Positions 1 to 7,920 of a stretch of DNA of 64,000 nucleotides are shown here, in pieces. The notes under the pieces are model-generated. The model did no database searches. It had not been told where the DNA came from and worked only from the letters and a program-made list of their open reading frames with translations. A program made the translations under genes and the position numbers. This stretch comes from Faecalibacillus intestinalis (GTDB lineage Bacteria > Bacillota_I > Bacilli_A > Erysipelotrichales > Coprobacillaceae). The DNA lies in contig NZ_PYLQ01000001.1 in the NCBI RefSeq assembly GCF_003024685.1, positions 124,001 through 188,000 on the forward strand, given 5' to 3'. Within the stretch, counting starts at the first letter, position 1. Every line of letters starts with the position of its first letter.

Positions 1-2
1 AT

Positions 3-83
3 ATTTTAGATGGAAGATTAGAACATAGTTTACTTATTGAAATCTTTACTAAAAAAGGTGTTGGAACAATGATTAAAAAATAG
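3..83 (+). CDS. argB: Acetylglutamate kinase, C-terminal end only
   Basis: Only the last 26 codons are inside the window, open to the left edge, ending in TAG at 81-83. The visible tail reads ILDGRLEHSLLIEIF followed by KKGVGTMI, which matches the conserved C-terminus of acetylglutamate kinase (DGR, HSLLIEIFT, GVGTMI). The family phosphorylates N-acetylglutamate in arginine biosynthesis in the cytosol. The gene ends directly in an intrinsic terminator, so it is probably the last gene of an arginine operon lying to the left. The call rests on a short but very characteristic segment. Confidence 0.8.
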   Translation: MLDGRLEHSLLIEIFTKKGVGTMIKK

Positions 84-109
84 AACTCAAATATGAGTTC
101 TATTTTTTT
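82..109. terminator. Convergent intrinsic terminator (argB / metallophosphoesterase)
   Basis: Perfect 7-bp stem AGAACTC (82-88) / GAGTTCT (95-101), 6-nt loop, followed by a run of seven T on the + strand. The hairpin overlaps the stop codons of both converging genes (argB and the minus-strand gene ending at 100). Confidence 0.85.
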
Positions 110-906
110 AGCTTTATAATATTGATTTCATCATATGTCATAAAACGATGTTGATCATTTGATTCTTTATGAAAACCATTAGAAATGAGAAGGGTAGTTC
201 CATTATTAGTATGTTTACCACTTACATATTTTTTACCCATTTCTTTTGTTTCTAATCCGCCAATAAAAGGAATCTTATAGTATCCACCTAAAGTATGACC
301 AGATAATTGAAGTTGGACAGAACTTTCTTTAATTTGTGTAAAATAATCAGGTTGATGAACTAAAGCAATTTTATAATGATCCTTATTGTCTTCGCTGATT
401 AAACCTGAACAATCACCGGAATTTTCTAATCCTAATAAATCAATAATAGAACCTTTATAATAAATATAACGTAATTCATTATGCAAAACTTCAAATCCAG
501 CTTCAGTTAATAAATTTGTATTATTAGTAGAATCACCTTGATCTTTTTCTCCTAAAACAGCAAATTTACCATAACGAGAGTGTATATTTTTTAATATTTG
601 ACTTACTTGATCAGTTTCAAATGAATCATTACTATAAATATCTCCACCAAATAAAATTAAATCAACATCTTTTTTATTTAAATCTTTAACAGCTTCTTTT
701 AAGTGATTTAAATCTTCTTTAGAAGAAAGATTTAAATCAGAAAAATAACCAATCGTAAAACCATTAAATTCTTTTGGTAATGCTTTTTGAGTAAATGCGG
801 TTTCTTTAAAATGATATGTGTTTTGACTTTGAATATACCATTGATAAAGGCAAATAACTAAAAAACAAGAAAGAATAATTAAAATTATTTTTTTAATTTT
901 ATTCAT
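100..906 (-). CDS. Membrane-anchored metallophosphoesterase-like protein with degenerate active site
   Basis: 268 aa. Residues about 7-24 form a hydrophobic N-terminal membrane anchor; the rest has the calcineurin-like metallophosphoesterase layout of YkuE-type proteins. The motifs are recognisable but worn: SDLN where SDLH is expected (Asp then Asn in place of the metal-binding His), GGDIYSND (intact GD), GEKD where GNHD/GNHE is expected, VHQP, and GHTLGG where GHTHGG is expected. Several metal ligands are therefore missing and activity is doubtful. The start codon overlaps the RNase J stop (TAATG, one shared base), so the gene is the translationally coupled second gene of that operon. Either a pseudoenzyme or a diverged phosphodiesterase. 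Confidence 0.75.
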   Translation of the reverse strand: MNKIKKIILIILSCFLVICLYQWYIQSQNTYHFKETAFTQKALPKEFNGFTIGYFSDLNLSSKEDLNHLKEAVKDLNKKDVDLILFGGDIYSNDSFETDQVSQILKNIHSRYGKFAVLGEKDQGDSTNNTNLLTEAGFEVLHNELRYIYYKGSIIDLLGLENSGDCSGLISEDNKDHYKIALVHQPDYFTQIKESSVQLQLSGHTLGGYYKIPFIGGLETKEMGKKYVSGKHTNNGTTLLISNGFHKESNDQHRFMTYDEINIIKLKK

Positions 907-2678
907 TATTTTTTATTCATTATAACAGGAATTATCATTGGATTTCTTTTTGTTTTACGATAAAAATATTGAGAAAGAACATCTCTTGTTGTATTTTTGA
1001 TTTCACCAAAAGTTGTTTTTCCTGCAAGTAATTGACTTAAAGCTTGACCTACTAAATTTTCTGCTTCACGAATCATAGGGAAACTATCTTTCATATAAAC
1101 AAAACCACGGGAAATAATAACCGGTTTAGTTAATAATTTTCCTTCATGAGAATCCATAGAAATTAAAACAGAAACCATTCCATCTTCAGATAAAATTTGA
1201 CGATCCCTTAAAACAGCTGTAGATAAACCTGAAAGATCATTACCATCAACATAAATATCATCTACATGAATTCTTGGTCCTAAACGAGCAATCCCTTTAT
1301 TTAATAAAATAGTATCTCCATTACTTAAAACAAAAGAATTTTCTTTTGGAACACCTACTTCTTGAGAAAGTTCCGCATGAATTTTCAACATACGATATTC
1401 TCCATGCACTGGGAAGAAATATTTCGGTTTTGTAAGTAATAACATTAATTTTTGTTCTTCTTGACTAGCATGTCCCGAAGTATGCAAGTTATTGAATGCT
1501 GTATTGACTAAAACTTTGGCACCTGCTCTAAATAAGCGGTTAACAACAACATTGATACTTGATGCATTTCCTGGAATTGGACTTGATGAAAAGACAACAG
1601 TATCTCCAGGTTTGATTTTAACGAATTTATGTGTTCCATTAGCAATACGACTTAACGCAGCCAAAGCTTCTCCTTGACTTCCTGTACATAGAATTAAGAT
1701 TTCATTATCAGGTAATTTTTTTGCTTCATTATTACTGATAAAGAAAGAATCAGGTGCTTTAATATAACCCATTTGTCTTGATACTTGGATGTTATTTTCC
1801 ATTGAACGACCAAAAACAAGAATTTTACGATTAAATTTAACTGCTGCTTCTACGATTTGTTGGACACGGTGAACATTGGAAGCAAAGGTTGCTACAATTA
1901 AACGTCCTTCAGTTTTTCTAAATTCTTCTTGAACAGCATATGCTACTTGCTTTTCACTTTTAGAAAAAGTAGGAACTTCAGCATTGGTAGAATCGCTTAA
2001 TAATAAAGTAACACCAGTTTCACCTAAAAACGACATTTTTTGGAAATCAGCAGGATCTCCTACAGGTGTTAAATCAAACTTAAAGTCACCTGTTGAAACA
2101 ATTCGTCCGTTAGGAGAATTAATAATAATTCCTAAACTTTCAGGAATAGAATGATTGGTTTTAAAAAAACCAATATTAAAATATTTAGTTTTTATTTGAT
2201 ATTCATCATCGATACGAATCAAGTGCGTTGCATTTGTTAAACGCTTTTCCTCTAACTTTCTTGTAATCATCGCACAAGCAAGGGGAGAAGCATAAATGAA
2301 TGGTATTTTTACAACTTGTAGTAAAAAAGGAATTCCTCCAATATGATCTTCATGACCATGAGTAATCAATAATCCTCTAATTTTGTTTTCATTACGTTTT
2401 AAATAACTATAATCTGGAATGACATAATCAATACCAGGTAAACCTTCTTCAGCAAATTTTACCCCAGCATCAATAATGATAATTTCATTATCGTGTTCAA
2501 CACAATACATATTTTTTCCAATTTCATTTAAACCACCTAAAGCATAAACTTTAGTATCGATTGTTTTATTATGTTTTGTATTTTTATAGTTTTTATGTGT
2601 TGATCTATGATGATTAAAATTTTTATTTTTTGTATTTTTATTGCCATTATATTTATTATGGATTGGCTTTTCTTGCAT
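906..2678 (-). CDS. Ribonuclease J (metallo-beta-lactamase/beta-CASP RNase)
   Basis: 590 aa, the full length of RNase J plus an N-terminal extension. The metallo-beta-lactamase signature HGHEDHIGG lies near residues 107-115, followed by the beta-CASP region and a late PVHGEYRML motif, then the C-terminal domain. RNase J is a 5'-exo/endoribonuclease central to mRNA turnover and rRNA maturation in Firmicutes. Residues 1-42 are an unusual low-complexity Asn/Lys/His-rich tail before the usual start of the fold (KVYALGGLNEIGKN). A strong ribosome site (AAGGAGG) lies 7 bases before the ATG. Whether it is the RNase J1 or J2 paralog cannot be decided here. Confidence 0.93.
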   Translation of the reverse strand: MQEKPIHNKYNGNKNTKNKNFNHHRSTHKNYKNTKHNKTIDTKVYALGGLNEIGKNMYCVEHDNEIIIIDAGVKFAEEGLPGIDYVIPDYSYLKRNENKIRGLLITHGHEDHIGGIPFLLQVVKIPFIYASPLACAMITRKLEEKRLTNATHLIRIDDEYQIKTKYFNIGFFKTNHSIPESLGIIINSPNGRIVSTGDFKFDLTPVGDPADFQKMSFLGETGVTLLLSDSTNAEVPTFSKSEKQVAYAVQEEFRKTEGRLIVATFASNVHRVQQIVEAAVKFNRKILVFGRSMENNIQVSRQMGYIKAPDSFFISNNEAKKLPDNEILILCTGSQGEALAALSRIANGTHKFVKIKPGDTVVFSSSPIPGNASSINVVVNRLFRAGAKVLVNTAFNNLHTSGHASQEEQKLMLLLTKPKYFFPVHGEYRMLKIHAELSQEVGVPKENSFVLSNGDTILLNKGIARLGPRIHVDDIYVDGNDLSGLSTAVLRDRQILSEDGMVSVLISMDSHEGKLLTKPVIISRGFVYMKDSFPMIREAENLVGQALSQLLAGKTTFGEIKNTTRDVLSQYFYRKTKRNPMIIPVIMNKK

Positions 2679-2770
2679 AAATGACCTCCTTATATTTTTT
2701 TGTTTTATTATAGCATAAACTTAAAATGTATTATAGACTATCAAAATGAAAAAAGTCAAATTATTATACC

Positions 2771-2803
2771 CAAAAATAAAAAAGATTCTCAAACGAGAAT
2801 CTT
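2771..2803 (-). terminator. Intrinsic terminator of degV
   Basis: Perfect 9-bp stem AAGATTCTC (2782-2790) / GAGAATCTT (2795-2803) with a four-base loop; on the minus strand it is followed by a T-rich run (2771-2781). It overlaps the stop codon of the DegV-family gene. Confidence 0.85.
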
Positions 2804-3659
2804 AAATTTTTTTACATATAGCAATTGCTAGAGAATGAGGTCCAATATGACAAGAAACACTTAATGATAAAGGATCGCAAATAATATTTTCACCTGGATA
2901 AAGTTCTTCAAGTTCTTTTTTTAATTCTAAAGCGGGTGCTTCATCATAAGTGTAAGCGACACAAATATGCACGTTATGATAGTCATCATCAAAGCGTTCT
3001 TTAATATCTTTAGCGATTGCTTCTTTCATGATTTTAGTTCCTCTAGCCATTGTTCTAGTTTTAGCGAAAGAATCTAATTTTTCACCTTGTATTTGTAAAA
3101 TAGGTTTAATTTTTAACATCCCACCCAATAAAGCAGCAGCAGGGGTAATACGACCACCTTTTTTTAAATAATCAAGTGTATTAACAGTAATATAAATAGA
3201 AGCATTTAATTTATTTTCAGTTAAAATATCACAAATTTCTTGTCCTGATTTTCCTTGATCAGCTAATCTTTTAGCATCAATGACATCGTATTTTTGAGTA
3301 ACAGAAATACGTTGACTGTCTACGACAAAAACACGATTATCGTATTCTTGTGCTAGCATCATAGCTGTTTGGCACGAACCACTTAATCCACTAGACATTG
3401 GAATATGAACGATTTCATCATAATCTTTTAAAATTTGATCCCATAATTCTTTAACGTTTCCTACAACAGGTTGAGAAGTAAAGATTTCTGCACCATTTAA
3501 TTGTTTTTCAAAGAATTCTTCATGAGTTAAATTTATATCTTCATAGTATGTTTGATCATCAATAGTAAAAGGCATTGGCAAAACAAAAATACCAAGTTCT
3601 TTTGCTTCTTTTTGACGAATACCTGCATTACTATCAGTCACAACTGCGACCTTTTTCAT
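2802..3659 (-). CDS. DegV family fatty-acid-binding protein
   Basis: 285 aa, the usual size. Opens with VAVVTDSNAGI, the DegV N-terminal motif, and carries the conserved MSSGLSGSCQTA segment (around residue 90) and the KKGGRITPAAALLGG motif (around 165-180). Family members bind a single fatty acid; some act as FakB, presenting exogenous fatty acid to the kinase FakA, but which role applies here cannot be seen. Single-gene unit with GGAGTGG upstream of the ATG and its own terminator. Confidence 0.88.
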   Translation of the reverse strand: MKKVAVVTDSNAGIRQKEAKELGIFVLPMPFTIDDQTYYEDINLTHEEFFEKQLNGAEIFTSQPVVGNVKELWDQILKDYDEIVHIPMSSGLSGSCQTAMMLAQEYDNRVFVVDSQRISVTQKYDVIDAKRLADQGKSGQEICDILTENKLNASIYITVNTLDYLKKGGRITPAAALLGGMLKIKPILQIQGEKLDSFAKTRTMARGTKIMKEAIAKDIKERFDDDYHNVHICVAYTYDEAPALELKKELEELYPGENIICDPLSLSVSCHIGPHSLAIAICKKI

Positions 3660-3785
3660 AATACCACTCCATTTCTAGTATAATCACAAGCACATAATAA
3701 CAGTTATAGCGATAAAATTCAAATAATATAAGCATATCACTTGTAAAAAAAAAGAGTTTTGGCATAATATAATGGAGGTGAAATT

Positions 3786-4091
3786 ATGGAAATTATTACA
3801 AATGTACAATTTGATGAAGTTGTTTCTAAAGGTGTTGTTGTGATTGATTTCTTTGCTAATTGGTGTGGACCATGCAAAATGTTAGCTCCTGTTTTAGAAG
3901 AAGTTGCTCAAGAGTTACCAACAGTTACATTTGCAAAAGTAGATGTTGATCAAGATCCTTCATTAGCAGGAAGATATGGAATTCAATCTATTCCGCATTT
4001 AATTCTTTTTAAAGATGGTCAAGCCGTTGATCAAATTAGTGGTTTTGTTGGAAAAGATGTTATCTTAGAAAAACTTAATCCTTTATTATAA
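3786..4091 (+). CDS. trxA: Thioredoxin
   Basis: 101 aa, standard thioredoxin length. The redox-active motif WCGPC is at residues 26-30, and the cis-proline loop GIQSIPHLILF is present. Cytosolic disulfide reductase supplying electrons to ribonucleotide reductase, peroxiredoxins and others. A clear GGAGGTG ribosome site lies just before the ATG. It is followed at once by a small intrinsic terminator. An A/T-rich promoter must lie in 3660-3770 but several -10-like boxes compete, so none is assigned. Confidence 0.93.
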   Translation: MEIITNVQFDEVVSKGVVVIDFFANWCGPCKMLAPVLEEVAQELPTVTFAKVDVDQDPSLAGRYGIQSIPHLILFKDGQAVDQISGFVGKDVILEKLNPLL

Positions 4092-4112
4092 TAGGCAGTT
4101 TGCCTATTTTTT
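4090..4112 (+). terminator. Intrinsic terminator of trxA
   Basis: Stem AATAGGCA (4090-4097) / TGCCTATT (4101-4108), three-base loop, then a T-rich tail to 4112. It lies only 4 bases before the next start codon. Confidence 0.8.
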
Positions 4113-4116
4113 ACAT

Positions 4117-4716
4117 ATGATAAAAAATATTGTTTTAGATATGGGAAATGTCTGTTGTAAATGGGATGTTTCCTATATTGCAAGTCAGCTTGCATCTTCT
4201 TTAGAAGAAAAAGATTATATTATTAAACATTTATTCCAAACAAAACAATGGGCACAACTTGATCAAGGGGTTCTTTCTTTACAAGATGCCAAAAAACAAT
4301 TAATTGAACAAATTCCTGATGAAAAAAGAGATTTAATTGTGTATGCTTTTGAACATTGGTTTGATTATTTTGATCAGTTTGATGAAATGGAAGAATTTAT
4401 TAAAAGATATAAGGGTAAAGGATATCAATTTTATTTGTTGTCTAATTGCTCAATGCAATTTTATCAATATTATCAATCAAAATCTATTTTTCAACATTTT
4501 AAAGAGCTTTATACATCTGCAAAATATCAAAAAATAAAACCAAATTTAGATATTTATCAAGATTTTTTAAGTCGTTATCATCTAAAAGCTAATGAATGCC
4601 TTTTTGTTGATGATTTAAAAGAAAATATAGACGCAGCTATAAAAGTTGGTATGAAAGGCTTTGTTTATCATCAAAATATACAAGAGTTAGAAAAATATAT
4701 AGAAAATATCTTATAA
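4117..4716 (+). CDS. HAD-superfamily hydrolase (YihX/HAD-IA type phosphatase)
   Basis: 199 aa. HAD motif I is VLDMGNV at residues 6-12 (nucleophile Asp8), motif II LLSNCS near 109, motif III Lys in KIKPN near 146, and motif IV FVDDLKEN near 167: the order and spacing of subclass IA haloacid-dehalogenase phosphatases such as YihX (alpha-glucose-1-phosphate phosphatase). The substrate is unknown. The start is unusual: no Shine-Dalgarno is visible and the trxA terminator tail ends 4 bases upstream, so expression may rely on readthrough or leaderless-type initiation. An internal ATG at residue 9 would cut through motif I and is unlikely. Confidence 0.85.
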   Translation: MIKNIVLDMGNVCCKWDVSYIASQLASSLEEKDYIIKHLFQTKQWAQLDQGVLSLQDAKKQLIEQIPDEKRDLIVYAFEHWFDYFDQFDEMEEFIKRYKGKGYQFYLLSNCSMQFYQYYQSKSIFQHFKELYTSAKYQKIKPNLDIYQDFLSRYHLKANECLFVDDLKENIDAAIKVGMKGFVYHQNIQELEKYIENIL

Positions 4717-4760
4717 AAGTATGGATTATCATTTTTTATGATAAATACCATACTTTTTCT
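4716..4760 (+). terminator. Intrinsic terminator after HAD hydrolase
   Basis: Outer stem AAAGTATGG (4716-4724) / CCATACTTT (4748-4756), extended by an inner ATTATCA/TGATAAAT pairing, followed by T-rich sequence. Confidence 0.8.
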
Positions 4761-4787
4761 TTACCTATAAATATTTTGTGATAAAAT
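4760..4787 (+). promoter_or_regulatory. Promoter of the L,D-transpeptidase gene
   Basis: TTTACC (4760-4765) and TAAAAT (4782-4787) with a 16-bp spacer, about 30 bases before the AGGGAG ribosome site of the gene starting at 4820. Confidence 0.55.
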
Positions 4788-4819
4788 AGGTGCGGAAATG
4801 TAAGAGAGGGAGAATATTT

Positions 4820-6259
4820 ATGAAAAAAAAGAAGAATAATTGGTATTCGAATCATAAAAAGCCTGTTTTAATTTGCGGAATTGTTGTTTTGGTTCTTCTT
4901 GTTGTTTATTTAGCAGGAATGCTATATTACAATGATAAGTTTTTAAATGGAACAATGGTCAATGGGAGTGATGTTGGAGGAATGACATTACAAAAAGCAA
5001 ATGATCAATTATCTAAGAAAGTAAATGGACAATCATTAAAATTGATTTTTAATGATGGACAAAGTGAAGTATTACAATCAGCTCAATTAGGTGTATCTTA
5101 TAATAAAGATAATTCATTGAATCAATTAATGAAAAATCAAAATAAATGGGCTTGGTTTATAGGATTCTTTAAAAATGAAAAAAATACTTTAACTGATTTA
5201 ATACAAATCAGTGATGAAAACTTAACAAATGGTATAGCATCAATGGAACATGCTAAAGAAGAAAATCAAATTGCACCAACAGATGCCTATATTCAATATA
5301 AAGATGGAAGTTTTTCAATTATTGAAGAAACGTTAGGATCAAAATTTAATACTGAAGAATTAGTTAAAAATATCAAGGTAGCTTTAAGTGAAGGAAAACA
5401 ACAATTAGATGTTACAAAAGCTAATGGTTATGTTAAACCTCAAGTTTACAAAGATGATCAAGATTTGAATAACCAATTAAAGGCAGCAAATGAATATTGT
5501 TTATCAACAATTACATATACAACACCTAAAGGAAAAGAAATTGCTTTAGATGGAAGTACACTTATTACTTGGTTAAGTAAACAAGATGATGGAAGTTATA
5601 CAAAAGATGAAAGTGTTTTTAAAGAAAAATTAACTGCCTTTGTTAAAGAACTTGCAAGTCAATATAATTCCATTGGCGCAACAAGAACGTTTACTGGAAA
5701 AGATGGACAAAGTCACACAGTCAGTGGAGGAACTTATGGATTTAGAGTTTCTACTGATAGTGAAGTAAGTGCATTATTAAAAATGATCAATGAAAATAAA
5801 AGTGAAAATAATAGAACACCTGAACATACAGGACAACTTCCATCAGGAGAAAATGGTGGACTAGGAACGACATATTTAGAAATCAATATTACAAAACAAC
5901 ATTTATGGCTTGTTAAAGATGGAGCGGTTGCTTTAGAAAGTGATTTTGTAAGTGGTAAAGAAAGTGATCCTTCAAGACTTACACCAAATGGTACATATTA
6001 TATTTATAATAAGGAAAGAAATAGAGTTTTAAGAGGAACAAAACAACCAAATGGGAAATATGAATACGAATCACCAGTTTCATATTGGATGCCATTTAAT
6101 AAAGGTATTGGATTACATGATGCTTCATGGAGAAGTACATTTGGTGGAAATATTTATATTAATAGCGGTTCACATGGATGTATTAACTTACCAACAGGAT
6201 TTGCTGGAAGCTTATATTCACAAATTTATGTTAATTTACCAGTTGTTGTTTATCGATAA
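4820..6259 (+). CDS. L,D-transpeptidase with N-terminal peptidoglycan-binding domains (YkuD family)
   Basis: 479 aa from the ATG at 4820, chosen because AGGGAG lies 8 bases upstream; a GTG at 4790 in the same frame has no ribosome site. Order: short Lys-rich cytoplasmic tail, one TM helix (about residues 15-37), PG_binding_4-like region (VNGSDVGGMT onward), then a C-terminal YkuD catalytic domain from about residue 350 with the catalytic motif SHGCINLP. The family makes 3-3 meso-diaminopimelate crosslinks or anchors proteins in the cell wall, outside the membrane. Free-standing gene with its own promoter and terminator. Confidence 0.9.
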   Translation: MKKKKNNWYSNHKKPVLICGIVVLVLLVVYLAGMLYYNDKFLNGTMVNGSDVGGMTLQKANDQLSKKVNGQSLKLIFNDGQSEVLQSAQLGVSYNKDNSLNQLMKNQNKWAWFIGFFKNEKNTLTDLIQISDENLTNGIASMEHAKEENQIAPTDAYIQYKDGSFSIIEETLGSKFNTEELVKNIKVALSEGKQQLDVTKANGYVKPQVYKDDQDLNNQLKAANEYCLSTITYTTPKGKEIALDGSTLITWLSKQDDGSYTKDESVFKEKLTAFVKELASQYNSIGATRTFTGKDGQSHTVSGGTYGFRVSTDSEVSALLKMINENKSENNRTPEHTGQLPSGENGGLGTTYLEINITKQHLWLVKDGAVALESDFVSGKESDPSRLTPNGTYYIYNKERNRVLRGTKQPNGKYEYESPVSYWMPFNKGIGLHDASWRSTFGGNIYINSGSHGCINLPTGFAGSLYSQIYVNLPVVVYR

Positions 6260-6265
6260 AATAAA

Positions 6266-6300
6266 AAAGCTGAACGATTATTCGTATCAGCTTTCTTTTT
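6266..6300. terminator. Bidirectional terminator (L,D-transpeptidase / csp)
   Basis: Stem AAAGCTGA (6266-6273) / TCAGCTTT (6287-6294) with an inner ACGA/TCGT extension. A-run on one side and T-run on the other serve the converging genes. Confidence 0.85.
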
Positions 6301-6302
6301 TG

Positions 6303-6503
6303 TTATTTTACAACAACGTTTTGAGCTTGTGGACCACGATCAGTTTCTACTACATCATAGTCAACAGTTTGACCTTCTTCTAATGTTTTGTATCCATCAG
6401 CTTGAATTGCAGAGAAGTGAACGAAAATATCTTTTCCTTCTTCACTAGTGATGAATCCGAATCCTTTTTCGGCATTAAACCATTTTACTTTTCCGACAGC
6501 CAT
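6303..6503 (-). CDS. Cold-shock protein (CspA family)
   Basis: 66 aa, complete single cold-shock domain. RNP1 is KGFGFIT (residues 13-19) and RNP2 is DIFVHFSAI (residues 25-33); the start [17 protein letters not shown] is typical. An RNA chaperone that melts mRNA secondary structure in the cytosol. A strong AGGAGG ribosome site precedes the ATG and a long leader separates it from its promoter, as in autoregulated cold-shock mRNAs. Which paralog (CspA/B/C/D) cannot be told. Confidence 0.95.
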   Translation of the reverse strand: MAVGKVKWFNAEKGFGFITSEEGKDIFVHFSAIQADGYKTLEEGQTVDYDVVETDRGPQAQNVVVK

Positions 6504-6674
6504 GTCTGGTACCTCCTATAAAAATTACAAATGGAAATACTCTATGTATAAAATCGCAAATATGAGATTGTGTACATAAAGTGAAATACAACTTCCTTCA
6601 TATTTGAGATATTTTAGAAAATTATATAAAACCTTTGCATGTCTATTATATCATTACAAAAAATATTTTGTAAA
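6504..6674 (-). promoter_or_regulatory. csp promoter and long 5' leader
   Basis: On the minus strand, TTTACA (complement of 6669-6674) and TATAAT (complement of 6645-6650) are 18 bp apart. Transcription would start near 6638, giving a leader of about 135 nt before the ATG at 6503. Long leaders are typical of cold-shock mRNAs, where they fold differently at low temperature. Confidence 0.7.
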
Positions 6675-6725
6675 CAGTTTCAATTTATTTTTTTAATGAT
6701 AAAATAATAGAAAGGAGGAATTATT

Positions 6726-7067
6726 ATGCCATATATATCATTGAAAACAAATCATAAATTAACATTACGACAAGAAAATATTATAAAATCTAAGACAGGT
6801 GAACTTATTTCATTAATTCCTGGAAAATTTGAAAAATCATTAATGATTCATATGGAAGATGATCAAATTATGTACTTTAAAGGGGAAGAATTAACTTGTA
6901 TGATGATTGAAATTAATCTTTATAAAAGTGCAGAGTTTGAGGATAAAAAAAGGCTTACAGAAGCAATGATTCAAATGATTCATGAAACAACGAAAATCGA
7001 AGCTGATAATATTTATGTTATTTTCCATGAATTTGATCATTGGGGACTTAATCAAACATTGATTTAA
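6726..7067 (+). CDS. MIF/phenylpyruvate tautomerase-like protein
   Basis: 113 aa, the length of the macrophage migration inhibitory factor (MIF) family. Begins MPYISLKTN, so after Met removal Pro is N-terminal, the catalytic base of this superfamily; a Lys in PGKFEKSLMIHM (around residue 33) matches the MIF active-site lysine region, and MYFKGEE matches the segment that follows. Expected to be a trimeric keto-enol tautomerase whose physiological substrate in bacteria is unknown. AGGAGG ribosome site; single-gene unit ending in a strong terminator. Confidence 0.8.
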   Translation: MPYISLKTNHKLTLRQENIIKSKTGELISLIPGKFEKSLMIHMEDDQIMYFKGEELTCMMIEINLYKSAEFEDKKRLTEAMIQMIHETTKIEADNIYVIFHEFDHWGLNQTLI

Positions 7068-7096
7068 AATAAGAGCAGGTTATCCTGCTCTTATTT
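7067..7096. terminator. Bidirectional terminator (tautomerase / esterase)
   Basis: 13-bp perfect stem, 7067-7079 (AAATAAGAGCAGG) pairing with 7084-7096, TTAT loop. Converging genes end on both sides. Confidence 0.85.
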
Positions 7097-7918
7097 GCTT
7101 ACGTGACCACTATTTAAACTTTCATCTTTTTTATTTAAAGGAAGCCAGTCTAAAATTTTTAAAATATAACGATCCCAAAAATCCCATTCATGATTTCCAG
7201 GTCCTTCTTCATAAGTTAAATCAACATTTTCCTGAAGTAAATAATCACGATATTTTCTATTTGTTTCAAGTAAAAAATCATCAGTTCCAATACACATATA
7301 CATGTGAGGTAATTGATCGTGTGGAATTTGTTTAATTAATGTATAGTAATCCTTATCACTACCTTTAAGTTTTGTTATATCACCAAATAAACTTTCATAA
7401 TATTTTTTAGCATCAACACCTTGTATGATAGGTGGTTTACAATCAAGCCAGTCTTCTAACATTAATGCACTTGAAAGTCCTGCGATATAGCCAAATGTTT
7501 GATAATACTTTAATCCATTAACAATTGCTCCATAGCCACCCATCGAAAGTCCAGCAATAAAAGTATCTTCTTTTTTATTAGAAAGAGAGAACATGGCTCT
7601 TGTCATTTCTACAAGTTCTCCACCTATGAATTGACTATAGTGGTTATGGGTGTTTGCTTGATCAACGTAGAACATATTTTCACCACTAGGCATAACAACA
7701 CATAATCCTCTTTCATTTGCGAATCTTTGAATACGAGTACCATAAAGCCAATCATTTTGATCACCAAAGATGCCATGGAGTAAATATAGTGTTTTATACT
7801 CTTTTCTTTTAGTATATGTCATATTTTCCATGTCAAGTGTATCGGTTGGTAAGATAACAGTGACATCAACTGTTCTAAGTAATGCTTTTGATAAATAATT
7901 TAATTGAATAATTGCCAT
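7091..7918 (-). CDS. Alpha/beta-hydrolase esterase (tributyrin/FrmB-type esterase)
   Basis: 275 aa from the ATG at 7918 (MAIIQLNY), chosen because AAGGAAGGTG lies just upstream; a longer frame reaching 7984 would run into the preceding gene. Fold markers: YLLHGIFGDQNDW oxyanion region, AGLSMGGYGA nucleophile elbow (Ser), an Asp in CIGTDDF, and a C-terminal NHEWDFWD carrying the catalytic His. Carboxylesterase with acyl-ester substrates; related to EstA/FrmB. Starts 2 bases after the methyltransferase stop, so the two form an operon. Cytosolic, no signal peptide. Confidence 0.85.
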   Translation of the reverse strand: MAIIQLNYLSKALLRTVDVTVILPTDTLDMENMTYTKRKEYKTLYLLHGIFGDQNDWLYGTRIQRFANERGLCVVMPSGENMFYVDQANTHNHYSQFIGGELVEMTRAMFSLSNKKEDTFIAGLSMGGYGAIVNGLKYYQTFGYIAGLSSALMLEDWLDCKPPIIQGVDAKKYYESLFGDITKLKGSDKDYYTLIKQIPHDQLPHMYMCIGTDDFLLETNRKYRDYLLQENVDLTYEEGPGNHEWDFWDRYILKILDWLPLNKKDESLNSGHVSK

Positions 7919-7920
7919 AA

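Noticed and set aside
3741-3773. TTGTAA and CATAAT/TATAAT boxes as trxA promoter
   Set aside because: Any of these would place the start inside or beside the ribosome site; several equivalent boxes compete, so none was called.
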